A stretch of 64,000 nt of DNA, taken from the NCBI GenBank assembly GCA_016703105.1, contig JADJCS010000001.1, positions 434,001-498,000 of the forward strand. Direction: 5' to 3'. The position numbers and the translations under genes were made by a program. The stretch comes from Flavobacteriales bacterium. Its GTDB lineage: Bacteria; Bacteroidota; Bacteroidia; Flavobacteriales_F; PHOS-HE28. The notes below the pieces were generated by a model. That model saw only the letters and a program-made list of their open reading frames with translations, did no database searches and was not told the origin of the DNA. Positions 1-8,408 of the stretch are shown piece after piece; position 1 is the stretch's first letter, and each line of letters opens with the position of its first letter.

Positions 1-761
1 TCGATCATCATTACAAGGTGGAAGCCGAATTCGGGTCGCCCAAGGTCCCTTACCGAGAAACGATCCGGTGCTCGGCAGAGGCCTCCTACCGCCACAAGAA
101 GCAGACGGGCGGTGCCGGCCAGTTCGGCGAAGTGCATCTGCGGATAGAGCCATACATGGAAGGAATGCCAGAACCGACGGGCGTCAGTCTTCGGGGCAAG
201 GAGATCCATCCCCTGCCCACAGGCGGCTCCTTGGTTTTCTACAACTGTATCGTCGGCGGTGTGATCGACAACAAGTTCATGCCGAGCATTCTAAAGGGTA
301 TCATGGAGAAGATGAACAAAGGACCCCTGACGGGATCTCCGGCACGCGACATCCGTGTGATGGTGTACGATGGAAAGATGCACCCGGTGGACAGCAACGA
401 CATCAGTTTCAAGATCGCCGGCCTAATGGCCTTCAAGGACGCGTTCACCCAGGCGGACCCACTGCTCATGGAGCCGATCCACGAGATCGCTGTGCGCGTG
501 CCCGAGGACTTGATGGGTGATGTGATGACCGATCTTCAAGGCCGACGTAGCGTGATCATGGGTATCGAGTCCGAAGGTCGTTCGCAAGTGATCCGCGCGC
601 ACACGCCGCTGGCGGAACTGGACCGGTACAGCACCACCTTGCGAAGTCTCACCCAAGGACGCGGTACCTATACGGAGGTGTTCCACGCCTACCAGCCCGT
701 GCCTCAGGAACTTCAGCACCGGTTGATCGGTCAGCACAAGGAAGAGGCCGTCGAAGCCTGA
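1..761 (+). CDS. Elongation factor G-like GTPase, 3' fragment (domains IV-V)
   Basis: The reading frame is open from base 3 and continues upstream of the window, so only about the last 250 residues are present. They match domains IV and V of EF-G, the ribosomal translocase: YRETI, a QTGGAGQFGEV block, IVGGVIDNKFMPS, the DSND..FKIAG segment, MGDV..DLQGRRS and the LRSLTQGRGTYT motif near the end. Compared with canonical EF-G, domain IV has a roughly 15-residue insertion after the GQFGEV strand and diverged loop residues. This suggests an EF-G paralogue (fusA2-like) rather than the housekeeping copy. A hairpin terminator lies 22 bases after the stop. Confidence 0.85.
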   Translation, partial: DHHYKVEAEFGSPKVPYRETIRCSAEASYRHKKQTGGAGQFGEVHLRIEPYMEGMPEPTGVSLRGKEIHPLPTGGSLVFYNCIVGGVIDNKFMPSILKGIMEKMNKGPLTGSPARDIRVMVYDGKMHPVDSNDISFKIAGLMAFKDAFTQADPLLMEPIHEIAVRVPEDLMGDVMTDLQGRRSVIMGIESEGRSQVIRAHTPLAELDRYSTTLRSLTQGRGTYTEVFHAYQPVPQELQHRLIGQHKEEAVEA

Positions 762-782
762 CCTGTATGCACCCGATCGCGC

Positions 783-811
783 GTGAAAGCCCGGCGATAC
801 CGGGCTTTCAC
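783..811 (+). terminator. Hairpin terminator after the EF-G gene
   Basis: A perfect 12-bp stem (GTGAAAGCCCGG with its complement) closes a CGATA loop and is followed by ATTTG. It lies between the EF-G stop and the next start on the same strand. The T-tract is short. Confidence 0.7.
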
Positions 812-865
812 ATTTGGTGCGTGGATGGATCCTGCGAACTTTGTGGACCCTAGAAGATCCTTCGC

Positions 866-2122
866 ATGGCAGTGGAAAAGGTGGATGTGATCGTGATCGG
901 CGCAGGACCGAGCGGATGTGTGGCCGCAGCGCACCTGGCCCGACAAGGCCGCAAGGTGCTCGTGCTGGAAAAGCAGGTCTTTCCGCGCCTCGTGGTCGGC
1001 GAAAGCCTTCTTCCGCGCAGCATGGCGCATTGGGAGGAGACGGGCCTGTTACCAGCGCTCGAAGCACAGAACTATGCCCCGAAATTGGGCGCGCGTTTCG
1101 TGCGCGGTGCAGAACTCATCGACCTGCGTTTCGGCGAGAACTTCACGCAAGGGTGGACGCGCACCTGGCAGGCGCCACGGGCCCATTTCGACAAGACCGC
1201 CGCCGATGCCACCGCCGCCCAAGGTGTGGATATCCGCTATGGCATAAGCGCGGAACGCGTTGATCTCGAAGCTGACGAGCGTGTGATCGTGCAGGCACGC
1301 GACGCCAACGGCGACCACTCCTTCCAAGCCCGATACCTCATCGACAGCAGCGGTTACGGGGGCACCTTGGTGAAATTGCTCGGGCTGCGCGACGACAAAT
1401 GGCCCAACCCGCGCATGGCCGCATACACCCACGTTCGGGAACGTGACCGCGACAGTTGGAGAGATGCCATGCAGATCACGTTCGAAGTGATGGCCGTTGA
1501 CCTTTGGTTCTGGGTGATCCCGTTCTCAGATGGTACCACCTCGGTCGGCTTCGTGGGGGATCCGCGCCACTTCGATCCGTTCACGCCAGGTCGACCTGTC
1601 GCCGAAGCTTTCACTGAAATGGTCCTGCGCTCCGAGAATTTCCGGGAACGGTTCCAAGATCAGGCCCCACTTTGGGAGCCTCATGTGATCCGCGACTACA
1701 GCCACTACAACGAAAAATTGTACGGCCGCAATTACGTGCTCACGGGCAACTGCGCCGGATTCCTGGACCCTGTGTTCTCGAGCGGCGTGATGCTCGCCAC
1801 GGAGAGCGGCCTGCTCGCGGCCAAGCTGGTGGAACGGATCCTACAGGGCGATGCGGTGGATTGGGAAAAGGAGTATAGTGAGCACATCCGTCACGGTGCG
1901 GCCGTGTTCCGCAGTTACATCGAGGGTTGGTACAACGGTGACTTGCAGACCATCTTCTTCAGTCCAACTATGGAGCCCCGTGTCAAGGAACAGATCGTCT
2001 CGGTGTTGGCCGGCTATGTGTGGGACATGCAAAACCCGTTCGTGAAACGGCATGACCGCATCCTTTCCCAATTGGCTTCGTTGATCAAAGCGGGGAATGG
2101 TGCGACCGTCGTCGCACCCTGA
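866..2122 (+). CDS. Flavin-dependent halogenase-like monooxygenase
   Basis: The 418-residue protein opens with a Rossmann FAD-binding motif (VIGAGPSGC, about residues 10-18). It then shows FPRLVVGESLLP (about 39-50), the signature of the tryptophan/phenol halogenase branch of the geranylgeranyl-reductase superfamily. The halogenase hallmark WxWxIP is present as WFWVIP at 214-219. A lysine at about 73 (APKLGARF) aligns by context with the catalytic lysine of flavin-dependent halogenases. The DPVFSSGVMLA block near residue 300 is the usual C-terminal FAD region. Relatives include both true halogenases and oxygenases, some in flexirubin or other pigment pathways. No carrier-protein or pigment genes lie beside it, so the substrate is unknown. 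Confidence 0.75.
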   Translation: MAVEKVDVIVIGAGPSGCVAAAHLARQGRKVLVLEKQVFPRLVVGESLLPRSMAHWEETGLLPALEAQNYAPKLGARFVRGAELIDLRFGENFTQGWTRTWQAPRAHFDKTAADATAAQGVDIRYGISAERVDLEADERVIVQARDANGDHSFQARYLIDSSGYGGTLVKLLGLRDDKWPNPRMAAYTHVRERDRDSWRDAMQITFEVMAVDLWFWVIPFSDGTTSVGFVGDPRHFDPFTPGRPVAEAFTEMVLRSENFRERFQDQAPLWEPHVIRDYSHYNEKLYGRNYVLTGNCAGFLDPVFSSGVMLATESGLLAAKLVERILQGDAVDWEKEYSEHIRHGAAVFRSYIEGWYNGDLQTIFFSPTMEPRVKEQIVSVLAGYVWDMQNPFVKRHDRILSQLASLIKAGNGATVVAP

Positions 2123-2128
2123 GCGCCG

Positions 2129-4000
2129 TTAATTTTTTCCTCGCTTTGCCTTGGGCATGGGCACCGGAGCCTCGTTCTCCTTCCTGTCGTTAGAGGGGTC
2201 CATATCCGCCAGGCGACCGGCACTGAAGAGCTCGACTTTCGTCCAGACACCCGGCACGCGCAACGTGTAAGTTGGATCCGGCCAGGACCAGGGGCGTGCG
2301 CTATTGAACGAGAAGTGCTCACTGCCTGCGGGTTTCGCTCCACGCATGAGAGAAAGCGGGATGCTGATCACGGTGCTGTCGCCTTTGGCATCGGTCAATT
2401 TCACATCCACCGGCATCACCATAGCACCCAATCGCCGAAGACGGATCTGTGTGCTATCTCCGGCACTGACCAGGGTATCCACACCATAATCCGTGACCCG
2501 CGTGGTATTTATCCATTCGTCGAAGTACCAATCCAATTCCAGGCCGCTCGCTTTTTCCATGCTCCGCTCCAGATCCACCGGCATCGGGTGTTTGAACCGG
2601 CAAGCATCGAAGTACCGCAAGAGACCTTGCCGCATGGTGGTATCACCGATCACGTACCCGAGTTGCTGAAGGAACATTTCGCCCTTGCTGTAGGCCGTGA
2701 TACCATAGGCGCGATTGGTCTCAAAATGATCGCCGTGGACGCTCATGGGTTCGTGTTCAGGCATCGCCATCAGCGCGCGATAACCTTCATATGCGCTGGC
2801 GTGCGGATCCGCAGTGCCGCCAAATAAGTGCTGCATCACTTTCGACCCAGCATATTCCGTGAACCCCTCGTCCATCCAGGGGAAATGGCCTTCGTCGCTC
2901 GCCAGTACGCCATAGTACCAACTATGCACGCTTTCATGCACGCTCACGCCCACCAAACTCCCCAGCTTCCGTTTACCGGTGATCAGAGTAAGCATGGGGT
3001 ATTCCATGCCGCCGTCCCCGCCCTGTGCGATGGTGTATTCGGACCAGGGGTAGCGGCCGAACTGTTCGGACATGAACTGGAATGACCGCACCATGTGCGC
3101 CGGTAGTTGTTCCCATTCTGCGCGAAGTTCCGGGGTGTCCTGAAAGAAGAAGCGCAACAAGGGACCGTTGGGGACCTGCGCGGTGATCTGGGCGAATTCC
3201 TGATCGGCGACCCAGGCCACGTCATGCACGCTATCCGCTCTAAAATGCCACTGGGTGCGGCCGTCGCCCCCTCGCACGCGAGCCTGTTCGGGCGCATACC
3301 CATGTCCGACCTCCTCGGGGTTCTGCAATACGCCGGTAGCCGCAACGGTGTACGAACTGTCAAGAGAGATCTCCAGGTTATAGTTGCCCCATTCCCCGTA
3401 GAACTCACGACCCACATAGGGCTCGGCATGCCATCCACGCGCATCGTAGGCGGCCACCTTGGGGTACCACTGGGCCATGCTATAGGCCACCCCTTCCACA
3501 TTATTGCGCCCCGATCGCCGAACCTGTACAGGCACTTGACCACTGAACAGCAATTCGACCTCACCAGTACTACCCGGAGGAATGGCGCTGGCCAATCGAG
3601 CACGCAGAACCGTGCCCAAATGCTCCAATCGCACGGCCTTTCCGGCTTGTGTCATGCTGCCAACGCGCAGTTCGCCTTGCTCCTCCGGCGCGAGCGCCGC
3701 GATCCGCGAGCCCACCCGCGGATCCGGATCCGAGATGGTGCGTGATCGCACGTCCATTTCGCTGCCCGGCCTGAACGCGTTGAAGTAGAGGTGGAACCAA
3801 AGTTCCTGGATGGTGTCCGGACTGTTGTTGGTATAGCGCAGGCTCTCGGTGCCCGTGAAACGATGGGTCTGAACGTCCAGGTCCACCGTCAGCGCTACTT
3901 GGATCCACTGCTGCCAGCGGTCGCACTGGCCCATGGTCGGAGAAGAAGAAAGTAAAGCGGCGGCGGATGCGGCCACGTAAAAGGAACGGGCAAAGGTCAT
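2129..4000 (-). CDS. Secreted M1 family (aminopeptidase N-like) metallopeptidase
   Basis: The 623-residue product starts with a signal peptide (about residues 1-24, ending near TMGQC). The M1 zinc site is complete: HESVH at 355-359 and, after 18 residues, the third ligand E378 in DEGFTEY. GGMEYP upstream corresponds to the exopeptidase GxMEN-type motif. The N-terminal half is the beta-sandwich domain usual in Bacteroidota M1 proteins. No T9SS sorting domain is evident; the tail is basic and proline-rich, so a periplasmic location is likely. It converges with the halogenase-like gene, and the two stops are 6 bases apart. The start follows a CATCTTTGCCCC promoter-like box by only 4 bases. Confidence 0.88.
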   Translation of the reverse strand: MTFARSFYVAASAAALLSSSPTMGQCDRWQQWIQVALTVDLDVQTHRFTGTESLRYTNNSPDTIQELWFHLYFNAFRPGSEMDVRSRTISDPDPRVGSRIAALAPEEQGELRVGSMTQAGKAVRLEHLGTVLRARLASAIPPGSTGEVELLFSGQVPVQVRRSGRNNVEGVAYSMAQWYPKVAAYDARGWHAEPYVGREFYGEWGNYNLEISLDSSYTVAATGVLQNPEEVGHGYAPEQARVRGGDGRTQWHFRADSVHDVAWVADQEFAQITAQVPNGPLLRFFFQDTPELRAEWEQLPAHMVRSFQFMSEQFGRYPWSEYTIAQGGDGGMEYPMLTLITGKRKLGSLVGVSVHESVHSWYYGVLASDEGHFPWMDEGFTEYAGSKVMQHLFGGTADPHASAYEGYRALMAMPEHEPMSVHGDHFETNRAYGITAYSKGEMFLQQLGYVIGDTTMRQGLLRYFDACRFKHPMPVDLERSMEKASGLELDWYFDEWINTTRVTDYGVDTLVSAGDSTQIRLRRLGAMVMPVDVKLTDAKGDSTVISIPLSLMRGAKPAGSEHFSFNSARPWSWPDPTYTLRVPGVWTKVELFSAGRLADMDPSNDRKENEAPVPMPKAKRGKN

Positions 4001-4004
4001 GGGG

Positions 4005-4012
4005 CAAAGATG
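4005..4012 (-). promoter_or_regulatory. -7-like box (CATCTTTG) immediately before the M1 peptidase start
   Basis: CATCTTTG differs by one base from the Bacteroidota -7 consensus TAnnTTTG and sits 4 bases before the ATG. The same 15 bases, CATCTTTGCCCCATG, occur at the aroQ start near 38,150. No clear -33 TTG was found. Confidence 0.4.
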
Positions 4013-4074
4013 GTATCCCGCCCGATGCCCCGTTCGCGTGCCCGGTGATAACCAGCGCGATCCGGGGCGAACGC

Positions 4075-4566
4075 TCAGGACAGGAGGCGCTGGCGCAACG
4101 CGAACTCCAACTGCCGGTTCGATTCGAGCAATTGCTGAGTGTAGGCGGTGCGATCCCGTTCAGCGCGAACTTCCGAGAAGGCCGCGTTGACGAGATGGCG
4201 CACCTGGTCCGGGTCCCATGGTTTGGTGATGTAGTTGATGACCCCGCCCTGATTGATGGCATCGACCAGAGCCTGTAGATCGGAATAGCCGGTAAGAAGC
4301 ATGCGACGCACCTGCGGAAAGTGGTCGCGCACCAGCCTCAATAACTCACTACCGGTGGTGCCTGGCATGCGTTGATCGGTGATCAGTACATCCACCCCCC
4401 GGTTGGAGAGGAAAAGCCAAGCTTCCTCCATTCCCGAGGCGGTCATCACATCGAACTCCTTTCTGAAGGCGGCATGGAACGCCTGGCGGTTGCCTGCGTC
4501 GTCATCCACGAACAGGACCCGGGGGATATCGGTGCGGCCGTCGATGTCAAGTATGCGTGCGGACAT
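4075..4566 (-). CDS. Response regulator receiver protein with C-terminal coiled coil
   Basis: The 163-residue protein is a CheY-like receiver: acidic pair in VLFVDDD (about residues 18-24), phospho-acceptor Asp about 64 in LITDQRMPG, switch Thr in LLTGYSD, and the conserved Lys in YITKPWD. A short helical tail (about 125-160) may dimerise, but there is no DNA-binding or enzymatic output domain. The ATG at 4566 is preferred over an upstream TTG. It is divergent from the ThiF-nitroreductase operon. Its receiver closely resembles that of the hybrid kinase at 10,004 (shared DQRMP, LLTGY and TKPWD blocks), so both may belong to one signalling circuit. Confidence 0.85.
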   Translation of the reverse strand: MSARILDIDGRTDIPRVLFVDDDAGNRQAFHAAFRKEFDVMTASGMEEAWLFLSNRGVDVLITDQRMPGTTGSELLRLVRDHFPQVRRMLLTGYSDLQALVDAINQGGVINYITKPWDPDQVRHLVNAAFSEVRAERDRTAYTQQLLESNRQLEFALRQRLLS

Positions 4567-4656
4567 GGAACTGGCGCTGCGTGGGGGTTGCAACGGACTT
4601 TAGCTACGCGAGCTGAACCGTAGAGGTTACGCATCAAAGACCGGATTGTTGAAAAA

Positions 4657-4686
4657 TTGTTCATAATCCAACGATTTTTAGCTTTG
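4657..4686 (+). promoter_or_regulatory. Bacteroidota-type promoter (TTG-N19-TAGCTTTG)
   Basis: TTG at 4657-4659 is followed, after exactly 19 bases, by TAGCTTTG at 4679-4686. This matches the -33 TTG / -7 TAnnTTTG promoter of Bacteroidota primary sigma factors, in a locally AT-rich stretch. It lies 50 bases before the start at 4737 and should drive the downstream operon. It is the best-formed promoter in the window. Confidence 0.72.
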
Positions 4687-4736
4687 AACCGCCAAGCACT
4701 CTTTGGCACCGCTCCGGTACGAACTCTTCAGGAACA

Positions 4737-7055
4737 ATGGACAAGGTCCTCGACGCGCTGAAGCGTGGGGAGAAGGGTTATGTGCATCAGCACATACCGC
4801 TCTTCTTCCGCCTTGCCCTGCCTGACGACCGCAAAGCCCTGGCAACCCTGCTCGCCGAGCAGCCGCTGCTCCAAGTCCACGATACCCTGCTGAGCCAACT
4901 GGCCGAATTGGTCCGGGCGCTGGATCCGTCCAAGCGGTTCACCAAGGAAAGTCTGCGGGAGGCTGCGCTGGCCCATTTGGGCAGGACCGCCTCCGAGGAA
5001 TACGGCGTCTGGGTCTACTACCCATGGAGCCAACGCCTGGTGCATCTATTGGACGAGGAGGAATTCACCCGTGTGCGCACGGACCGGAACCGAAACAAGA
5101 TCACAAGGGACGAACAGAACACCCTAGCCGCCAAACGGATCGGCGTGATCGGGCTCTCGGTGGGGCAATCGGTCTGTCTCACCATGGCCTTGGAGCGAAG
5201 CTTCGGGGAGTTGCGCATCGCCGACCACGATCATCTGGACCTGAGCAACCTGAACCGCCTCCGCAGTGGGGTGCATCGACTCGGCTTGGCCAAAACAGTG
5301 AACGTGGCCCAGGAGATCGCGGAGATCGACCCCTTTCTCCGTGTGACCTGCTTCCACGAAGGGATCAACGCGGACAACATCGATGGTTTCCTGACCCAAG
5401 GCGGAAGGCTCGATGTGTTGGTGGAGGAATGCGATAGTGTGGACATCAAGATCCTCGCTCGCCAGCGCGCCAAAGCCCACGGTATACCCGTGGTGATGGA
5501 TACCAGCGACCGGGGCATGATCGATGTGGAACGGTTCGACATCGACCCCACGCGGCCGATCATGCACGGATCGGTGGAGCACCTCGACCTGGACCTCGCC
5601 GCCAAGGCGCGCACCATCGAGGAGAAGCTTCCGTTCGTGATCCCAATGATGGGCCTCGATAAGTTGAGCGGTCGCATGAAGGCCAGCATGCTCGAGATCG
5701 AGAGCAGCGTAACCACCTGGCCACAGCTAGCCACCAGCGTGGTGATGGGTGGCGCTGCCGTGGGCGACGTCTGCCGGAGGATCTTGCTCGATCAACATAA
5801 GGAAAGTGGACGTTGGTTCCTTGACCTGGAATACTTGATCCCTTGTGCAGTGGGAACGAGCGTAGAGCGCGCCGGGCCTCGACCGACCCCTGAACCACTG
5901 TCGGGCCTGGAAATGGAGCGTATCCGGGAACGGTGCATAGAGATCCTCCACACCACCGAGCCTCTTTCATTGACGCACGCACGGGCGATCGCGGAGGCAG
6001 GTGCGTTGGCGCCATCCGGCGGCAACGATCAACCGTGGCGTTTCTACTACGATGGATCGGCCCTGTTGCTCTTTCATGATACCGCGATAAGCCATTCCGA
6101 ACTCGATGGTGCCGACCTTGTGCCGACCATCGGGCTGGGGGGCTGTCTGGAAAATATGCTGCTCAAAGCGCGATCCCTTGGGATCAATTTGCGGCCTGAC
6201 CTCTATCCCCTGAAGGACGAACCCCGTCTCGTGGCCATTTTGGCGGCCGGTCGCCCGGATACCGTGTTGGTCGATCCGTTGGCAGGGATGATCGCCGAGC
6301 GATGCACGAACCGACGCATGCCTTCCCAGATCGCGATCGCTCCCGCTGACCTGGCCGCATTGGTCGATGCAGGTAGCGCCATCTCAGGGTGTGCTGTGCA
6401 GGTCCTGAGTTCGAAGGATGATCTCGACAGTATCGCGGAGTTGGTGGGAATGGCCGAACGTATCCGGATCCTGAACCCGATCGGTCATGAAGAGTTGTTC
6501 CGCCGCGAGGTGAGGTGGACCAAGGAGGAAGCGCAACGCACCCGCGATGGCCTTGATCTGGACACTTTTGAAATGAGCCTGGCACAGCGCACTGCATTGG
6601 GCGTGGCCGCCGACAGGGAAGCGATCGGACTGGTGCGGTCATGGAAGGGTGGAATGGGCTTTACGCGCATCTCCGGCGATGCCATCCGAGCATCGAGCTC
6701 GGTGGTTCTGATCAGCGGTGCTGACGCCGGAGCGACCAACGCACTTCATGGCGGCCGGTGCATGCAACGCGTATGGCTCGCCGCAACGAGCCTTGGGCTA
6801 GCTGTACATCCCATCTCCGCCCCCATCCTTCTGGCGCACCACGTTCGGTTCGGTGGAGGTCATGGACTGGACCAGGAGGAGCAACGCGGGATCCTGGACT
6901 GCTTTCAGCGTATGCGGCAACTATTCCCCAAGGCCGCTGGCGAGCCGCTCTTCCTGATGCGCCTAGCACATGCGGATCCGCCCTCCGCGCGTAGCTTGCG
7001 CAGGCCTTTGGAGGCGATGTTCGCTCAACGTGGATCACAAAGCGTTCGACCATGA
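4737..7055 (+). CDS. ThiF/E1-like adenylyltransferase fused to a nitroreductase (Rv1355c-type)
   Basis: The 772-residue protein has three parts. Residues 1-125 form an N-terminal helical region of unknown role. Residues 130-370 form an E1/ThiF/MoeB-like adenylation domain with the nucleotide loop IGVIGLSVG (about 135-143) and a following DHDHLDLSNLNR block. Residues 385-760 form a nitroreductase-like flavoprotein domain (APSGGNDQPW near 425-434). This architecture matches the family known from Mycobacterium Rv1355c. E1 domains activate carboxylates as adenylates, and nitroreductase folds can oxidise or reduce ring systems, so small-molecule modification is a reasonable inference; the substrate is unknown. 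It is the first gene of an operon behind a good promoter, and its stop overlaps the next start (ATGA). Confidence 0.8.
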   Translation: MDKVLDALKRGEKGYVHQHIPLFFRLALPDDRKALATLLAEQPLLQVHDTLLSQLAELVRALDPSKRFTKESLREAALAHLGRTASEEYGVWVYYPWSQRLVHLLDEEEFTRVRTDRNRNKITRDEQNTLAAKRIGVIGLSVGQSVCLTMALERSFGELRIADHDHLDLSNLNRLRSGVHRLGLAKTVNVAQEIAEIDPFLRVTCFHEGINADNIDGFLTQGGRLDVLVEECDSVDIKILARQRAKAHGIPVVMDTSDRGMIDVERFDIDPTRPIMHGSVEHLDLDLAAKARTIEEKLPFVIPMMGLDKLSGRMKASMLEIESSVTTWPQLATSVVMGGAAVGDVCRRILLDQHKESGRWFLDLEYLIPCAVGTSVERAGPRPTPEPLSGLEMERIRERCIEILHTTEPLSLTHARAIAEAGALAPSGGNDQPWRFYYDGSALLLFHDTAISHSELDGADLVPTIGLGGCLENMLLKARSLGINLRPDLYPLKDEPRLVAILAAGRPDTVLVDPLAGMIAERCTNRRMPSQIAIAPADLAALVDAGSAISGCAVQVLSSKDDLDSIAELVGMAERIRILNPIGHEELFRREVRWTKEEAQRTRDGLDLDTFEMSLAQRTALGVAADREAIGLVRSWKGGMGFTRISGDAIRASSSVVLISGADAGATNALHGGRCMQRVWLAATSLGLAVHPISAPILLAHHVRFGGGHGLDQEEQRGILDCFQRMRQLFPKAAGEPLFLMRLAHADPPSARSLRRPLEAMFAQRGSQSVRP

Positions 7056-7807
7056 AGGACACACTGCACCTGATCGCTTTCAAAGCCCCCGACAGACCGG
7101 ACCTGTGCGCTGAATTCCTGCATCAGCACGAACTGGTCCTCGCAGAGTTGGGGATCCCTCTGGTCGTCAAAGCCGACGAGTCGTGGATCCATGATCCGTT
7201 CTGTTATGTGATCGTGGCTACCCACCCCACGGAGGGGATGGTCGGAGGCATCCGCTTGCAGCTCGATCACAACCCCGAGCGCAGCCTTCCACTGGCAGCA
7301 TCCCTGTCCAGCCTCGCGCCGGATATCCACGCTGTGCTGGATCAATTGCGGCCCTTCGGGAATGGCGAGGTATGTGGCCTTTGGAGCGCGAGCCGCTATG
7401 CGAACCGTGGGGTCACTGTTCTCTTGAGTTTGGCGGTCACGACCATCGCTCCGATGGTCGGCGCGAACCGATTGGTTTGTTTTGTGGGGCATCACACCAA
7501 ACGCCACCCGGAAAGGAACGGGTTCGTTGCGATGACAGGCATTGGCGATCGCGGCGTGTTCGATTACCCCACTTCGGAGTTCCGGTCCGTTGTTATGGTG
7601 AACCCGGATACCATTCTGCTGCCGTATGCGGACCACGATCACCGGAAAGCGATCTACAGCTTGCGGCTTCGGCCGGACCAAACGCGGGAGGAACAACCGG
7701 CGCGCCTGCAACTCGAGGTCCGTTATGATCTGATCGTCGCGGCCGGGGTCATCGATCTCGTCGCGTACCGAATGATCTCCGAAGAGCGGTTGCGGTATAC
7801 CGGCTAG
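7052..7807 (+). CDS. GNAT-fold acyltransferase-like protein
   Basis: The 251-residue protein shows a GNAT-like acyl-CoA binding motif (SRYANRGVTVLL, about residues 125-136), an upstream strand GMVGGIRLQL, and a downstream block ending HPERNGF. The layout resembles acyltransferases of the GNAT, FeeM and autoinducer-synthase type, which acylate amino acids or other amines. The family assignment is by motif and is not certain. It overlaps the ThiF-nitroreductase gene by four bases (ATGA), so the two are almost surely translated together and probably act on one substrate pathway. The sensor kinases start 49 bases downstream. Confidence 0.5.
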   Translation: MKDTLHLIAFKAPDRPDLCAEFLHQHELVLAELGIPLVVKADESWIHDPFCYVIVATHPTEGMVGGIRLQLDHNPERSLPLAASLSSLAPDIHAVLDQLRPFGNGEVCGLWSASRYANRGVTVLLSLAVTTIAPMVGANRLVCFVGHHTKRHPERNGFVAMTGIGDRGVFDYPTSEFRSVVMVNPDTILLPYADHDHRKAIYSLRLRPDQTREEQPARLQLEVRYDLIVAAGVIDLVAYRMISEERLRYTG

Positions 7808-7856
7808 CGCCACGAGGCCCGCAACCTCCGGCCCATGGGGAACGTAGGAGCGGCCG

Positions 7857-8408
7857 ATGAAAGCTCTCCGCGCGTGCGCTACCGCCCTCTTGCTCGGGTG
7901 GTGCGCCGCTTCGTATTCCATTGGCTCCGGTCCGGTGGCCTTCCATGATCACCAGCGTCGTCTTCCCATCGGACAAAGCCTGGAGATCTTCGCGGACAGC
8001 ACAGGCTCCATGGCCTTGGAAGATGTCATCCGCGTCGATCGCTTTGAAGCCCTCGGCATGGAGGTCCCCAATTTGGGCGTGAGCGGCTCCACCTTCTGGG
8101 TGAGGACATTGGTGCGGAACCAGAGTTCCTATGACCATGTCGTTCTATCCTTGGAGTATGCGGAGATCGATGCGCTCGACCTGTATCTTTCTATGGATGG
8201 GAGGATCGAGCGGTTGGCACGAAAGGTCAATCCGTACCTGCCGCAATGCGCGCTGGCGCAGACCCGGAGTTCGCCTTCGACCTTCCCATTCCGAAAGGGA
8301 GTTCCGGAGAGGTCTTCATGCGCATACAGAGCACCAAGCAGCTCCAGCTTCCTATCGTGCTCCGCACGCCGCAGGAACTTACCGCGAACCGCTCGCGCCG
8401 GAACCTGA
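7857..8408 (+). pseudogene. 5' part of frameshifted 7TMR-DISM sensor kinase (signal peptide and DISMED2 domain)
   Basis: This frame encodes a signal peptide (about residues 1-25) and most of a 7TMR-DISM extracellular beta-sandwich domain. Family-like sequence continues to about residue 130 (YLPQ). Beyond about base 8245 it reads as arginine/serine-rich nonsense. The rest of the domain, beginning PEFAFDLPIPKG, lies in the next frame within the ORF starting at 8246. One inserted base between about 8245 and 8265 would join the two parts into one kinase of about 715 residues. It is either a real mutation or a deletion error in the sequence. Confidence 0.75.
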
